This document shows, one piece after another, positions 44,203 through 56,270 of a stretch of DNA of 64,000 nt. Made by a program: the position numbers and the translations under genes. Under the pieces are notes generated by a model. That model had not been told where the DNA came from, searched no databases, and saw nothing but the letters and a program-made list of their open reading frames with translations. Within the stretch, counting starts at the first letter, position 1; each line of letters starts with the position of its first letter. This DNA comes from Micractinium sp. NFX-FRZ (lineage: Eukaryota > Chlorophyta > Trebouxiophyceae > Chlorellales > Chlorellaceae): NCBI GenBank assembly GCA_029339195.1, contig JAPTJF010000115.1, positions 1-64,000 on the forward strand, written 5' to 3'.

Positions 44203-47200
44203 GTCGGCTGCTGCTGCTGCTGCTGTGTGGCCGGCACTGTGCTTGCCTCTGTGGGCTGCTCAGGGCCGTGTGATGGAGCCGGCACAAGCAACTGCTTGCC
44301 GCGCTTGCTAGACACTGCCTCAGCACTGGGAGCTGCCCCAGCTGCTGCTGCTGCTGGTGCCCCTGTTGCTGCTGCTGCTGCTGCTGCACTGCCGGCTGCT
44401 ACTGCCGCTCCTTCCGGCCAGCGCTGAGGATGAGTTTGCTTGCGCTTGAGGCCACGCTGCGCCGGCTGCTGCAGCTGTTGATGCTGCTGTTCGGGCTGCA
44501 CCTGCTGGCCCGTCTGTCCACCCTGCCTGCCCAGCAGCACAGCAGCCAAGAACTGCTTCATCTGCTGCGCTGTGCTGACCCGCCTGCAGAGGAGCCAAAT
44601 CAGGGTGAAGCCAAACGCTGTGCACTTCAACAGGACGCTGCGTGCTTTCAATCTAAACAGCAGCGCCTCTCCACAGTCTATACAGGTGGTCCACGGCTCC
44701 CTCGGCATGCATGGTGCACTTTTCTCATGCGCTCAGCGTGGCCATGTGCCCGTCACCTTAGCTGGGATGTCAGTGCCTCATCCTCGGCGTACCCGCCCTG
44801 CAGGTTGAGCTGCGCAGGCTGCCCCTGCACAGCAAAACGAGTGGGCGCGGGCCGGACAGCAGCAGGCGGCAAGGTGGAGCGTGAAGGCAGGACCGCACGG
44901 ACTTGCTGCCGGGGTCTCTCCAGGCCTGCCACTTTCATGAGGCTTAAGGCTTAAACCATGCTTGGCTCCACACATGCATGTACCCATCGGCTCTTGTGAG
45001 CTCCGGCAAGGCATTTTGGCCCCAAGCCCAACCAGCTAACACACACCCAAATGCATTTCCTTTCTGCCAACCATTCTCACTTTGGACGGGCCGCAGACGA
45101 GGCGCCGGGTGGCCACGAGGTCAGTGGCTACCACGGCCTGCTGCCGCGTCAGCTGTGCCAGGGAGAACTCCGTGCGCCCCAGCTTGCACTGCGGCACAGC
45201 ATTTAGAGGGCAAAGACAACGAACGGGTGAAGTGAGCAGATGCGGGCGGCTGCAGCCCAGCCCAACTGCTGACTTACTGATTAGCTCATGCCTGCCGCAT
45301 GCCTGCCTCCAAACCCACCTCCCCTGCCTGCCTCTTACCCTGACAGTCCACGCCGCTGAAGAAGTCTGCCGGGCGTTGCACAGCTTGATGCCGGGGCCAA
45401 GGTTGGAGGCAAGAGCCAGCGCGTGCGCCACGCTGGCAGTGGGGTGCGGATGGAAAGGCAGCGCCGACGACGCCTCAGCCTCCTCTTTAACCACCTCTTC
45501 GGCCGCCTCATTTGCCGCAGGCGCCCAGCCTGATGCTGGATCTGCCTCATCCTGCACGCGGAGAACACCGCGCAGGCCCACAACCAAAATTGCACTGGAC
45601 ACGTGCATACATCGGATGCACTTGGCACGCCAGAACAACTGCCTTCTAGTGAAGGGCACTCTGGGGGACCCAAAATTCAGGCTTTACCTGGGCATTATTG
45701 CGCTGGCGCCCCCCGAACCGCTGGATCGCCTGCTCAGAGCCGCCCTGCCTGCAGCCAAGAACCACAGGCAACCACAGGAGGCACAGCGCGGGTAGGTCAG
45801 ACGCGCCGCCGCGCGCAGACATGCTGCTGCATACTGCCACTGAAGGGGAAGTAGAAGAACACGCTCTTTGGCGTGGGTTGAGGAATTCAGCTGAGGTGGT
45901 ACCGCCGCTGCATTGCTGCACTTTGCGCATCGTGGGGAGGCAGATCTGGGGCCGGCAGGCGCTTGCCTGTCCGCTTCGGGGATAAGACGTATCATGAGCT
46001 GGCTTCCCACACGTTTAAACGCCAGGGTGTCGCCCGGCTGAGCGCCGGAGTCTCCCACCCAGGCGTGCAGGGCACGGCCCTGCAGGGAGCAGGCGGGCCA
46101 ATGCCACGGCAGTGAGAGAGGAGGAGGAGAGGAACACTGCACAACCGCAAAGCTGAGGTGCTGCAGAGGAGCAGAATACACGGACTGCTGCCGTGTGTGC
46201 TCCTTACCGCCACGTAGCTGTAGCACCTCCCCTTCTCGTTCCTGCTGGCACGCCAGTCGAAGCAGTAAGTCCGCCGCAGCTCCTCTGCCAGGGAAGCCTC
46301 TACTGCCTCCAGAGCGTCTACTGGCTCGGTCGGCGGCCTGCCAGCCAGCTCTTCAAACACATGGGCTGCAGCAGAAGAGGTTCACACCAACAAAGGGGGA
46401 GCTAGGCCTGACTGATGGGTCAGCAAGGCAGTGCTGACAGCAGGCATGACCTGTCATTGACACACTGGTATGGGTGCCCTTGCAGCGCCGCAGCAAATCT
46501 GTAGACCCCCAGGCTGCTGCCCTGCCCTCACGTTTTCACTGGGCCCCAACGACCCGCCTAGGGAGCCTACAAGGCAGTTGCGCCTCCCGGCGGGGTGCCC
46601 ACACTTACTTATCTAACTGACTTCACTGCTGATGCCAGCAACCTGTTCAGCCCGCAACTTGCCCTCTCACCGCTCATCGACAGCATGTTGCGGCTGGTGG
46701 TGGCAGTGCCGCAGGCCGTGGGGGAAAGGGCGATGCGCCACCAGCCGTCGCCGTCCTGCCACCAGCCCCTGGGCCTGTGAGAGCCCTTGGCTGGCCGCTG
46801 GGGCGGCCCCTCTTCTTCTTCTGCCAGCAGCCAGGCCTCCCGCCCCAGATCTGCCTCCAGCTCTTCGCCGTCGTCGTACACCAGGGTGTGCTTCCCAGAC
46901 CTGCACGGGGTGCATCCACAACAGGAGGTCACAGCCATTTGGGAAAAGCATGGCCCAGGGAGCGACATAGAGAGCAGACGTCTTGGGCAGGCCTGCACAG
47001 CCGAGGTAATCAAGGTACAGGAGGTGCCATGGCAGGGGGAAAGGGTAGGAGGATGGGCTCAGTGGGACATCTCCTGAGGGCAGAGCAGGCTGCCCGCTCC
47101 CACCTGCGGTCGTAGCGCCCGACTGTGCAGGGGTACCACGTGCAATCGCCGGGCCAGAAGTGCTGCAGGCGCATGCCCTGCCCTTGCTGCAGTGACTTGG

Positions 47201-48655
47201 CGGGCAGGCAGTGAGCTGTGCGCTGTGCCTGCTGCGCTGCCGCCACTGCCGCAGGCTCCAGCGGCAGCGGCCAGGCGGCTGGGAACAGGCCTGCAGCCAG
47301 GATGAAGGAGGCGAGGCAGAGGCACCGTGGTTTGTGTTGCAGGCGGCAGCATTCCGACCAGCCAGCAGTGCTCAGAGAGCACAGAAAGGCGCTGCCCCAG
47401 CTGGGAGCACATCCTTGGTCCTGCGCTGTGCTATACGTAATTATGTCGATGTGATGATGCTGCGCTGCCCACAGGCCGGGCACACGCTGCCCACAGGCAG
47501 CCGAGCGTGCACGGGCTGTGGGCCAGCAGAAGCAGCAGCAGCAGCCTGACAGCAGCAGCAGCAGCAGCCTGACAGCACCAGCAGCAGCAGCAGCATCCTG
47601 ACAGCACCATCAACAGCAGGCTGCACACGTACCCAGTTGGTGCATCCCCAGGAAGTTGGGGCCTCCCGGGCGGCCAGGCTTGCTCGGGGTGCCGGGGCAG
47701 GGAAGCACGAAGAGATCTGCTTCCGCGCTGTGCACGCTGAGGGCGGCGCCTGTGGCGTAAGAAAGCACGTCAGCCAGACGCTCCCACTCGTCCCTGCCAT
47801 CCTGCGCTCCAGGACGAAGGATAGCAGGGCGGGATGCAGGGCGTCAGGATGCTGGGGGTGGCAGGCAGGCATGCAAGCAGTCAGAAAGCAGACGCAGCTG
47901 CAAGCGGCCCCGTCACCGGCATAGGAAGCTGTGTGGCGGTAGCGTGGGTGGCAGGGCAGTTTGCTTATTGTTCACTTTTGGATGGCCTCTCACATGGAGG
48001 TCTCCCAGGGCTGCGCCTCCCAGCTGCTCCCGCAGGGCTGCTTCCAGCTCAGCAAATGAGGCGGAGATGAGGCGCTCTGCGGGCAGCGCCGGCCGGCCAA
48101 ACAGCGCAGCGCAGCAGGCCGCGAAGCGGCGCAGCCGCGCCAGCTGTCTAGGGCCGGCAGAGGCAGCGGCAGCAGGCTGGGCGGGGCCGGTGGGCTGAGC
48201 GCGGCTGCCTTGGTGCGCCACTGCTGGCCTGGCGGCCACGCTGCACAGCTCAAGTGTGAGGGAAAGGATAAAGGAGCCAACAAAATCAAATATCTTACCA
48301 GCGAATGGTGAGAAAAGCTAGCAGGTGCACACAGCCTCACCTCGGCTGCAGATTATTGGAGAGCGCACCTGTTGGCCGGCTGCACCGCCTGCCCCCCTGT
48401 CGTCACGCGCCGCCAGGCCAGCTTGGCTGGGAGCCCGCCGCCCCGCAGGAGCACTGGTTTCCGCTCATTCGGCGGCGCTTGAAGCGCACCGCTGCCAGCT
48501 GGCACGGCATTGCTTCTTAGGTCTAGCGGCGTGGCGCTGCCCGCAGGGCTGCTGCCGCTGGGCACGGGGGCGGCGGCGGGGGCTGGGTGAGAAGCGGGCC
48601 GCGCTGCGCAGAGGGCCTCAGCTATGCTCGTTTCCTCGCATGTTTCCCGATCCAT
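43343..48655 (-). CDS. Tudor + B3-domain nuclear protein with poly-Gln C-terminal half
   Basis: The start is MDRETCEETSIAEALCAA at 48655. An Ala/Arg-rich exon (ARLRRFAACCAALFGRPALP) follows, then DGRDEWERLADVLSYATGAA. About 47190-46840 encodes a Tudor-like fold: FWPGDCTWYPCTVGRYDRR, then SGKHTLVYDDGEELEADLGR. About 46340-45960 encodes a B3-like DNA-binding domain: YCFDWRASRNEKGRCYSYV, then QPGDTLAFKRVGSQLMIRLI (the G-D-x-h-x-F signature). Later exons include acidic ANEAAEEVVKEEAEASS and KLGRTEFSLAQLTRQQAVV. A long Gln tract (44087-44226) precedes a conserved C-terminal pair (VGRGGAALQ, VVASWGAYSPGQQQDLFDV). It probably binds DNA and chromatin. A paralogue lies at 49485-50277. The whole could be two genes. 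The joins near 47400-47650 are weak. Confidence 0.65.
44070..44230 (-). repeat. CTG/CAG-rich tract encoding poly-Gln
   Basis: Long CTG runs on the plus strand give CAG (Gln) codons in the Tudor/B3 gene. They are broken by Pro-Thr, Lys and Glu codons. The Gln frame is the one continuous with the conserved flanks. In the duplicated segment the window ends before this tract. Confidence 0.9.
47527..47615 (-). repeat. intronic CAG-CTGACA compound repeat
   Basis: Four blocks of (cag)n, each ending in cctgacag or similar, lie in an intron of the Tudor/B3 gene between the DGRDEWERLADV exon and the Tudor exon. Stop codons interrupt the Gln and Ala frames, which argues against coding use. Confidence 0.7.
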
Positions 48656-49484
48656 CGCCCCCCTGAGGGCACCGGAGAGGCGCGGAGCCGACAGGTCGAA
48701 AAGTCGACACAACCCCGAGGGGCCCTGCAAAAGCCTCACGGCTCTAGCACGACGTGCAGAGTACACTACGACTGAAATGAAAACTGCTCGAAGACGAGAC
48801 AGCGGCGTGCAGGTGGACTGTTGGCAATGTCCCCCGCCCTGCCGCTGGCATGGCACGACGGCGGGCCTCCCTGGCAGCACATCAGCCCCTGCCTCAATGG
48901 CAGGCAAACAGTTCACGCCGCCCGCAGTTGGTTGGCGTGGCAGGTTCATATTCTCTAGTTCGCCAGCATGTTTAAATTTGCACACATTTTTGCACACCTT
49001 GCAGCGTCTTTACACCCATGATTGTGCAGCAGCAGGCACAGCACCCGCAAGTGGTAAAGCACGCAAGACGCATCAAGGAAATGCAGGAGAACTCAGGGAG
49101 GCGACTGTGCAATGCATTGTATTGTAATCACACGAGCACAGGGTATGTCTTTACACGTACAAGTGGCGGGGCAGCCGCCCGGCGTCGCTGCCCCTGCAGC
49201 AGCCGTTGTACGCTGGCTGGCAGGCTGGCTGGATGCCCGGAGACGACTTGCTGACTGACAAGCAGGCTGGCCGCAGTTTTCACTCGTGTCCCTCCCGGCT
49301 CAGCTCCAGGCGCACCAGCTGGCATTATGGTGGTGCTGCAGCCCTGCTCGCGCTGGCCCTGCTCCATTCGGCATCGCAACGTTTGGCACCTGCCCAGCTG
49401 GATGCCAGGCCCGGCTCTGTGCACGCAGGCAGGCAGGCTGGCAGGCTGCCCCTGCTGAAGCCTGCTTGGCTGCTCTGCTGGTCC
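48656..49484 (-). promoter_or_regulatory. intergenic between tandem B3-type genes
   Basis: These 829 bp hold the 5' side of the gene starting at 48655 and the 3' UTR of its paralogue. TTACA at 49151-49155 and 49007-49011 (TGTAA on the minus strand) are poly(A) candidates for the paralogue. No other gene is visible. Confidence 0.5.
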
Positions 49485-50277
49485 TCACTCCATGGCGTCC
49501 AGTTCCCGCCTCAGCAGCTCCTCTAGCTCCCCCCAGGCCTCCTCAGCCACCACTGTGATGGCCACGTCAAACAGGATCTGCTGCTGCTCTGCCGTGTAGG
49601 TGCCCCACCCAGCAAGCACTTCCTGAAGCAAGGTGAGTGGGGAGTGCTGTGGGGTGTGAGTGTGCGGGAGTGGATCGTCAGATGCTGCGCTGCCATTTGC
49701 GGCGGGTGCAGGAGTGGGGGAGCGAAATGTGGGGATTAGGCTACTGGGAGCTGGGCAGGGTGGTCGTTTGCAGCTACTTGCCACAAAGAAGCTGCATTGC
49801 GACTTCAGGAACCTCCCTGCAACATGCGATGCTGCACCGGCCCGGCCCTCACCTTGAGCGCGGGGCCGCCGCAGTGCCTGACCGATGCCAGCATGCGCAG
49901 CGGTTTCAGCGATGGTGTGCTGGCATCAGGGCTTGCAAAGCATTGCTTCACCCGCTCCCTCTGCCGCCGAGTGGCTGCCTCCAGCTGCTGAGCAAGCGCG
50001 TGCTTGATGCCTGCGCCCGCAAGCGGCGGAGCCGGCGCTTTGACTGGGGCGGGAGCAGCAGGTGCCCCTGTGGGGGCAGCCTGCGCCTGGCGCTCCTGCT
50101 GCTCCGCGGGAGCTAGGGGTGCCGCCACGCGCTGCTGCGGAGCAAGCACGTCGCCCTGGAGTGCCCCCGACTCCTCCTGCTGCAGCTGCGGCTGCTGCTG
50201 CTGCTGCTGGTGGTGCTGCTGCTGCTGCTGCGGCGGCGGCGACGGCTGCGGCGGCGGCGACGGCGGCGGCGGCGGGG
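49485..50277 (-). CDS. paralogue of the Tudor/B3 gene, C-terminal part only
   Basis: The sequence enters from the gap in a Pro/Gln-rich tract encoded by CGG/CTG repeats (PPPPPSPPPQPSPPPQ, then QQQQQHHQQQQ). It continues with an Ala/Pro-rich linker and KHALAQQLEAATRRQRERVK, and ends with ASVRHCGGPALK. After one intron comes EVLAGWGTYTAEQQQILFDV, then VVAEEAWGELEELLRRELD and a stop. The last two blocks match those at the end of the gene at 43343-48655 (ASVGRGGAALQ; VVASWGAYSPGQQQDLFDV; GAWGELDGRLRLALD), with the intron in the same place. The two are therefore tandem paralogues. The 5' half is missing because the assembly stops at 50277. Confidence 0.7.
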
Positions 50278-50287
50278 NNNNNNNNNN
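50278..50287. other. assembly gap (10 N)
   Basis: Ten unknown bases lie between a CGG-rich contig end and a contig that starts inside the 65-bp repeat of the SPP 3' UTR. The round number suggests a placeholder, not a measured length. Confidence 0.98.
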
Positions 50288-50774
50288 GCTTACCCTCCCC
50301 ACCCTGCAGGCAGTTGCTTCTGACCCGCCCGTTGTTTCTGTACCGGTTTTGACATCCGTTTGGTTTCTCCCTTCTCATTTCAGATTAGTGCGCCCCCTGT
50401 CCCGTGCCCCCACGCGTGCAGGCATGCGGTGCCCATGCGCCACGCCTGTGTAATGCCTCTTAACACCACGCACACAATTTCATGAACCCGCCCGTTGTGA
50501 AATGTATGACTTCGCTTGCCCGTCTGACAAACCTCTATCTGGACAGTGTCTCGCCTGCCCCCCAAACCGTGGAGATGTAAGCGAGTGAGCAGCAGCCATG
50601 GAGCTTGCCGGCAGCGGCACAGCAAGCAGCACAGCAAGAGGCACAAACTGAAGGGCAGGGGGCAGGAGCACTTTCCAAGATCCAGGGAGAGGAAAGCACT
50701 CGTGGAGCTGGAAGGCTCCCCCCCTCAACCTCGTCCCTCCGTTCAGCGTGCCGTTAGCCCAAAAGAAGCAGCAG

Positions 50775-51754
50775 ATGTTGCATTCAGCCAGCAAGATGTG
50801 GAAGGTTGCTCTCGTGTGCTCGCTGGCCCTCCTGGTCGCTCCCGGTGGGTCGCGGGACCCGAAGCACGCGGCCGCGCGCCTTGCTGTAACGAGATGGATC
50901 GGGTTGGGCTGCGCGAGGGCACCAGACGGGAAGGGGACGAGGCACCTCTGCCGCCAGGCGTTCAGCCGCTGCCAGTGCGCCGCACTTGCCGCCGTCTGTC
51001 ACCCCTGGCCAGATGCGCCTGCTTCCTGTCCTGTGCCTTCGCGCTCTCACCCTGCCACCTCCCAATGCTCCCAACTGCAGGCATGTTGTCCGCTCAACAG
51101 CCGCAGGAGTCGTGCATTGCTGCCGGCCAGCAGGTGCTGGGCGCTTGCGAGGCGGCGCTGGCACAGCTCGCCCCCATCTACCCCCTCTCCTCCACTGTGC
51201 CCGTGACTGACAAGCAGGCCCAAGACGGAGTCGTGGCCATGAAAATTGGGCAGCAGCCCACGCAGGCGTGAGTCATTGCGCAAGGTTTTGCACGCTCATG
51301 TGGCACAAGAGTTTGCGTGCTCTGCAGAGTTCTGCCGCGTCCACCCCTTCTTCGATAACGCCGCCACCTCAGCACTGTCTAAACATGTGCCCTGCTCTTG
51401 CATCTCCCTGCAGCTGCTGCGACGCTGCCCAAGCGTTTGCTGACGCTAGCTGCGACATGGACCCGACACTGATCCAAACTGTCCTGCCCACCACCGGCGT
51501 GCACCCCGAGGGACTCAACTCAAGTGAGTGGTGCGACCGCGTTTGCCTGTAGTTTCAGTGGTGTGCTGCAGATCGCCAGCATGCCCTGATCAGGCAACTG
51601 CCCTGCTCGCGGGCGCTGCCGCCTGGTATTAGGTACTCTCTCTCGGCTCCGGCGTGCCGTGCCCAGCATCGCGCCCTCCCCTGACTTGCCTCTCCCCTCG
51701 CGCCATCCACCGCCTGCAGCGCTGTCCATCTTGGAGACTGCATGCGGCTTCTGA
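50775..51754 (+). CDS. second copy: secreted LTP-like Cys protein
   Basis: This copy is identical in exons and introns to the gene at 30585-31564. It has the same signal peptide, six cysteines and stop. Upstream of it the SPP gene is absent: the copy starts within the former SPP 3' UTR. Count it as one locus unless read depth shows two. Confidence 0.5.
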
Positions 51755-52069
51755 GGCGGGCGCACTTGCACTGGAGGCAGCGAGCCCCAACGCAGCGTGC
51801 CAGCTCAGCACCCTACCCCCATCCTGGACATGCGCACCCCAGTTGAGCTGGCCATGGACAGCCTGCACAAAGTGTGTTAACATGCACAACCAGCCTGTGG
51901 GCACCACCTGTGCTTCCCTGCACTATCGAGCCAGTCAGTCTCTCATTTCTGTTGCACAATTTCTCAGGCAAGCTTGTGGCATCCGTCCTGTTCCTACTCT
52001 CTCTCTCTCTCTCTCAGCATTCTCTGCAAAACCAGGGTGTCACTCAAAAAGCAGATGCCGGCTGCCCGC

Positions 52070-55000
52070 TCAGCCCCCGAAGCTCTCCACGAGCGCGTAC
52101 CCCGAGGCGTACAGGCCAAACACCGCAAACAGCACGCTGACGGGCACCAGCATCTTGAGCAGCCAGCGTTCCCAGCGGTGTATGTCGGTGAGCAGGATGA
52201 GGCCAAAGAGGGCGGGCAGGGTGTAGGGCGCCGCCACGTCCCCTATCGCTGCAATCACCGCGATCACGAGGTCGAACTTGGGCACGGCCCAGGCCACCAG
52301 GAAGCTGCAGGGAAAGCGGGGACGGCACAGCGGGAGGGTGGGGAAGGGGCAGGGTGAGGGGCGGTGGGCTCAAGAACCGGTGCAGCCAGCTGATCAAAGA
52401 CTGCAGATTACTGCTGCCCAGTGTCAACGTTCGTCTGCGAGGCAGGCCAAGATGAGGTCCGCCTTGCACGCTTCAGACCCAGTGCCCACCTCATGGTGAC
52501 GCAGCAGAAGCTGAGCAGGCCCCAGGAGGCGCGGCGTCCCAGGCGGAAGGGGGCAGCATCCTCCAGCCGGCTCAGCCAGGGACGGCCCAGGCGCATGGCC
52601 AGGTCGGTGAACACGTTGGCGTTCAGGGTGTCTGGTGAGAGCGGGGCAGGGGTACAGGCACAGGGGGAACAAGGAGGAGCCGTGGCAGGAGCAGGTGTTC
52701 AGCAGGGGAGGTGTGACAGGCCAGTGAAGAATGTTGCAAGGAGGATGGGAAGCACCATGCAGAGCGCTGAGGATAGGGCGCATCAAGTTGACAGGGTGCA
52801 TGAATGGTTGGCAGGTGGTGGGCACAGGTCACTGACCTGACATGGCATGGCAGGTCACTGACATGGCATGGCAGTGACACTGCACATCGCGCCGTGCATC
52901 CCAGCGTTCCCCTGCAGTCACCTTGTGCCTGAAGCAATGGGCTACCCAGTTCCCCTTCCCTGCCCTGGGCACTCACATGCCACCAGGCAGCGGATGAGCA
53001 GTGCCGCATTGATGGCGCGTGCCCAGCCGTCGCGTGGAAGCACCGACGTGATTGGCTTGCTGTGGTCAAAGTCCACTCCCAGCTTGCTGTACGCAGTCAC
53101 ACCCAGCTGCACAACAGGAGGGTTGGGGGCAGGCAGGGCAGGTGGGTGAGGTGCATAGGGCAGGCGGTGGAGCCACAGACAGCAAGGCACGTGGGTGCTG
53201 CTGAGCGATGCTGACACCTGCAGTGCATGAGCCGCTCATGCGGTTCCCACCCATGGCAAACATGCCAGCCACCTCGGGTGCCCCTTATCATAAAAACATT
53301 CTTAAGAAAATTTTTAAATGTTTTCCTTCTCATGGGCGCCCCCACTTGCCAGCACGTAGCAGACGGTCATCAGCGCATCCGCCACCTCAGCAGCCCAGCG
53401 GAACTCCTCGCGGTGCGCCATGGATGAGAGGTAGCGCACTGCGGCAGCGCACGGGGGAGGGAGGCAGCAGCACCAGGCCAAGCCTTTGAGAAAATGCCAG
53501 GCCGCGAGGGGCAGGCTGTGCAGCTGTGCACCCTGCTTCACTCCTGCACACGTGTGCAGAGTGCGCAACACTGGGCAATATGGTATGAGCTGTTGACAAG
53601 GTTGCACTGCAGCAGCTGGGCACTCACTCCAGTTGACCTGCCCTCCAAAAGCAAAGGACAGGTTGAGCGCGGCGATGAGCCCCTCAATGGCGCGCGTGCT
53701 GGGGGGCGGCAGCAGCGAGGTCGCCGCCAGCTGGTCGCCAGGGATGGAAAGCAGGCGGATCAAGGTAGCAAACACTGCAGCGCAGGGCAGGCAGGAAAGG
53801 CGCGGGCGCTCAGGGCTACTGATTCAGCATGCAGAGCAAAGAGGACAGGGCGCCTCAGGGGCTGGCATGTCGCTGGCACCTGCCCCGCCCGCTCGCCTCC
53901 CGGCACATGCCCCTCCCTCCTTGCCGTGCCTGCAGAAATCATGCAGCCGGTCGCCAGCAGCGACAGCCACCCCACGTCGTGCAGGTTCTGCAGGGGGCAG
54001 GGGGCTGGTTGTGGGTGCCGGTGCTGTGTAAGCACGCAGGGCAGACGACGCGCTGGGGATGTGCCCCCACCCACGTGCCGGGCGCATTCAACAGCCTGCC
54101 CAGCAGCGCGGCCTGCCCACCCGCCCCGCCCACCTGAATTTGCGCCAGCGGCAGCATGACGACTGCGATGATGCCAGACGCTGCCAGCGTACCGAGCCCC
54201 GGGAACACCTGCGGTAAGGCAGGGAGTCGGGGCAGGGCAGGGCAAACAGAAAGTGCGAGCATCGAGGACGGCAGCGAATGCTGCTTGAGCATGCGACGCG
54301 CACATGGCTGCCTGCCTGCCTGCTGAGCACGCAGTCAGCATCGGCGTGCACGCCCTCTCCTCCCCTCACAACCGTCCTCCCCCTGCGCCGCCCCGCCTTG
54401 CCTGCTGCAGCGCCAGCACGCACGTGATGTGCAGCGCAATTGGGTCCACCAGGATCGTGACATACACCACCCCGTACACCAGCCGCTTCCCCGTGGCCCC
54501 CATGGCTGCCGACCCGATGTCGTCCATCGTGACCGCATTGGGCAGCGCCACGCCCAGCTTGGAGAAGAGGACCCCCAGGTAGCCGCAGCCCAGACCAAAC
54601 AGGATGAGAAGGGTGAAGCTGACCTGCGGGGGCGGTGCCAGCACACGGGGGAGCGGCATGGGGCAGTGTTGGATACTGGACAGTGGATGAGGAGACCGGT
54701 GGGCAGGGCACAGCGTGGCAATGGCGTATGAGCGGTAGAGCAGGAGGCCTGGGGCCAGCAGTGTGCCTGCTGCCAGGAGGCTCGGGGAACACGCAGGAGT
54801 GATGGAAGGCGTATCATCACGGGCGTAACGTGCGCAGCGCCGTGCTGTGTTGTCGTGCTAGGGGCACTCACCAGCCAGCCCAGGCGTGCAAAGACGCCAG
54901 GCAGGGCGAGAGCGCCGATGCCAAACATGTCTGCAGCAGCACGAGATAGCAGGGCGGCAGTAAGAAGGCAGGGTGCCATCCTCGCCCGGTGCGCACCGAA

Positions 55001-55434
55001 ATGGCAGCGGGACTGGTCGCGCGAGGGTCTGCCCGTGCAATAGCAGTGGCTCTGACAGCAGCCCCTTGCCTGATTCTTACGTGCTACTCTGCCTCCTGCT
55101 GCCTATGCCCGCCCACCTAGCACCCACCTGCCAGCAGCAGGCCCGCTGTCATGCCCCAGGGTGTTTGGCTTGTGGCAGCTGGGTGCAGCCCTCCACAGGA
55201 TGTGCTGATGCGGCGCGGCTGCGTGCCCTGCGCGCTGGTCTGCGTCCCCGCCTGCGACTTGGAGCTGGCCTCCACGGCCGGCACCAGCTCCAGATGAGAA
55301 TTGACTGGCGCCAGAGGCACGGCGGGCGCGCCGCTATTGGAGGGCGCGGGCGGCTCGCCGCCGCCGCCGCCCAGGCCCGCCCAAGCGTTCAACAGGAGCG
55401 GGGCATCCTCGCCGGGCTCCTTGCCGCCCGCCAT
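52070..55434 (-). CDS. second copy: AAAP amino acid transporter
   Basis: This copy is identical to 31880-35244, including the intron palindrome and all splice sites. Nothing marks it as degraded or diverged, which would be unusual for an old duplicate. Confidence 0.5.
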
Positions 55435-56270
55435 TGGATGCTATCGCCGATTTGCCGCAGGCCAGTCAGGCGCAGCACGGCGGCTGGGAGCGCTGCGCAC
55501 TTGGCCGGGCGTTACAGACGGCAGGGAGAGCCACGGACGGAGAATAAACAATGTGATATGTAAAATCGCCGGATGTGATACGCCCGAGGCCGGCGCCAAA
55601 AAGCAGTTGGCAGCCAGCATGTGGCGCCACATCGCCAAGTTGGCGGCGCGCGAGCGGGCACTCTATGGGCACCCCCAGAGACACTCAAGCTGCTCAAAAG
55701 ACGTTACATTCGAGACTGTTTCACATCTATTTGCACCAGAGTTATCTAGCGGGTTGCCACGGTCTGCTGTTGCCGTCAGGGGGCATGAGCAACAGTTGCC
55801 GGCCTCTGGCGACCATGCTGGCGGCTGTGGTGCCCTCATTAGCGGTGGTAACTTCTGTGGAAGTGCAGGACAACCACGTGGGTTGTGATGGCAGGCGATG
55901 TAAACAAGCACACCAAAGGGAGTCCAGGCTGCACAGACAAAGCCGCACTGGTGGGCACAGGCCTGTGCCCCGGGGGCGCATGCTGGGGAGGGAGGCCTTC
56001 CGGGAGCGGCACCGGCTTCTGCATCTTCAAGAATGGAAGTTCCGCTCATGCTTTGAGTGCTAATAACTCGTCAGGTGGTCGTGTTCTCATTGATATGTAT
56101 CCTGACTAGTTGCTGATGAGGGTGAGTCGCGCCATGCTGGCAGCGCGCCTGCGCCACGCGGGCGGGTCACCTTTGACTGGTCATCTTACTGTTCATTTGA
56201 GATGAGCGCAGACATCTTCCAGCTTTGAGCGTCACTCTACTTAAAAATTTAGCCTTCTCCGGTTTGCCCA

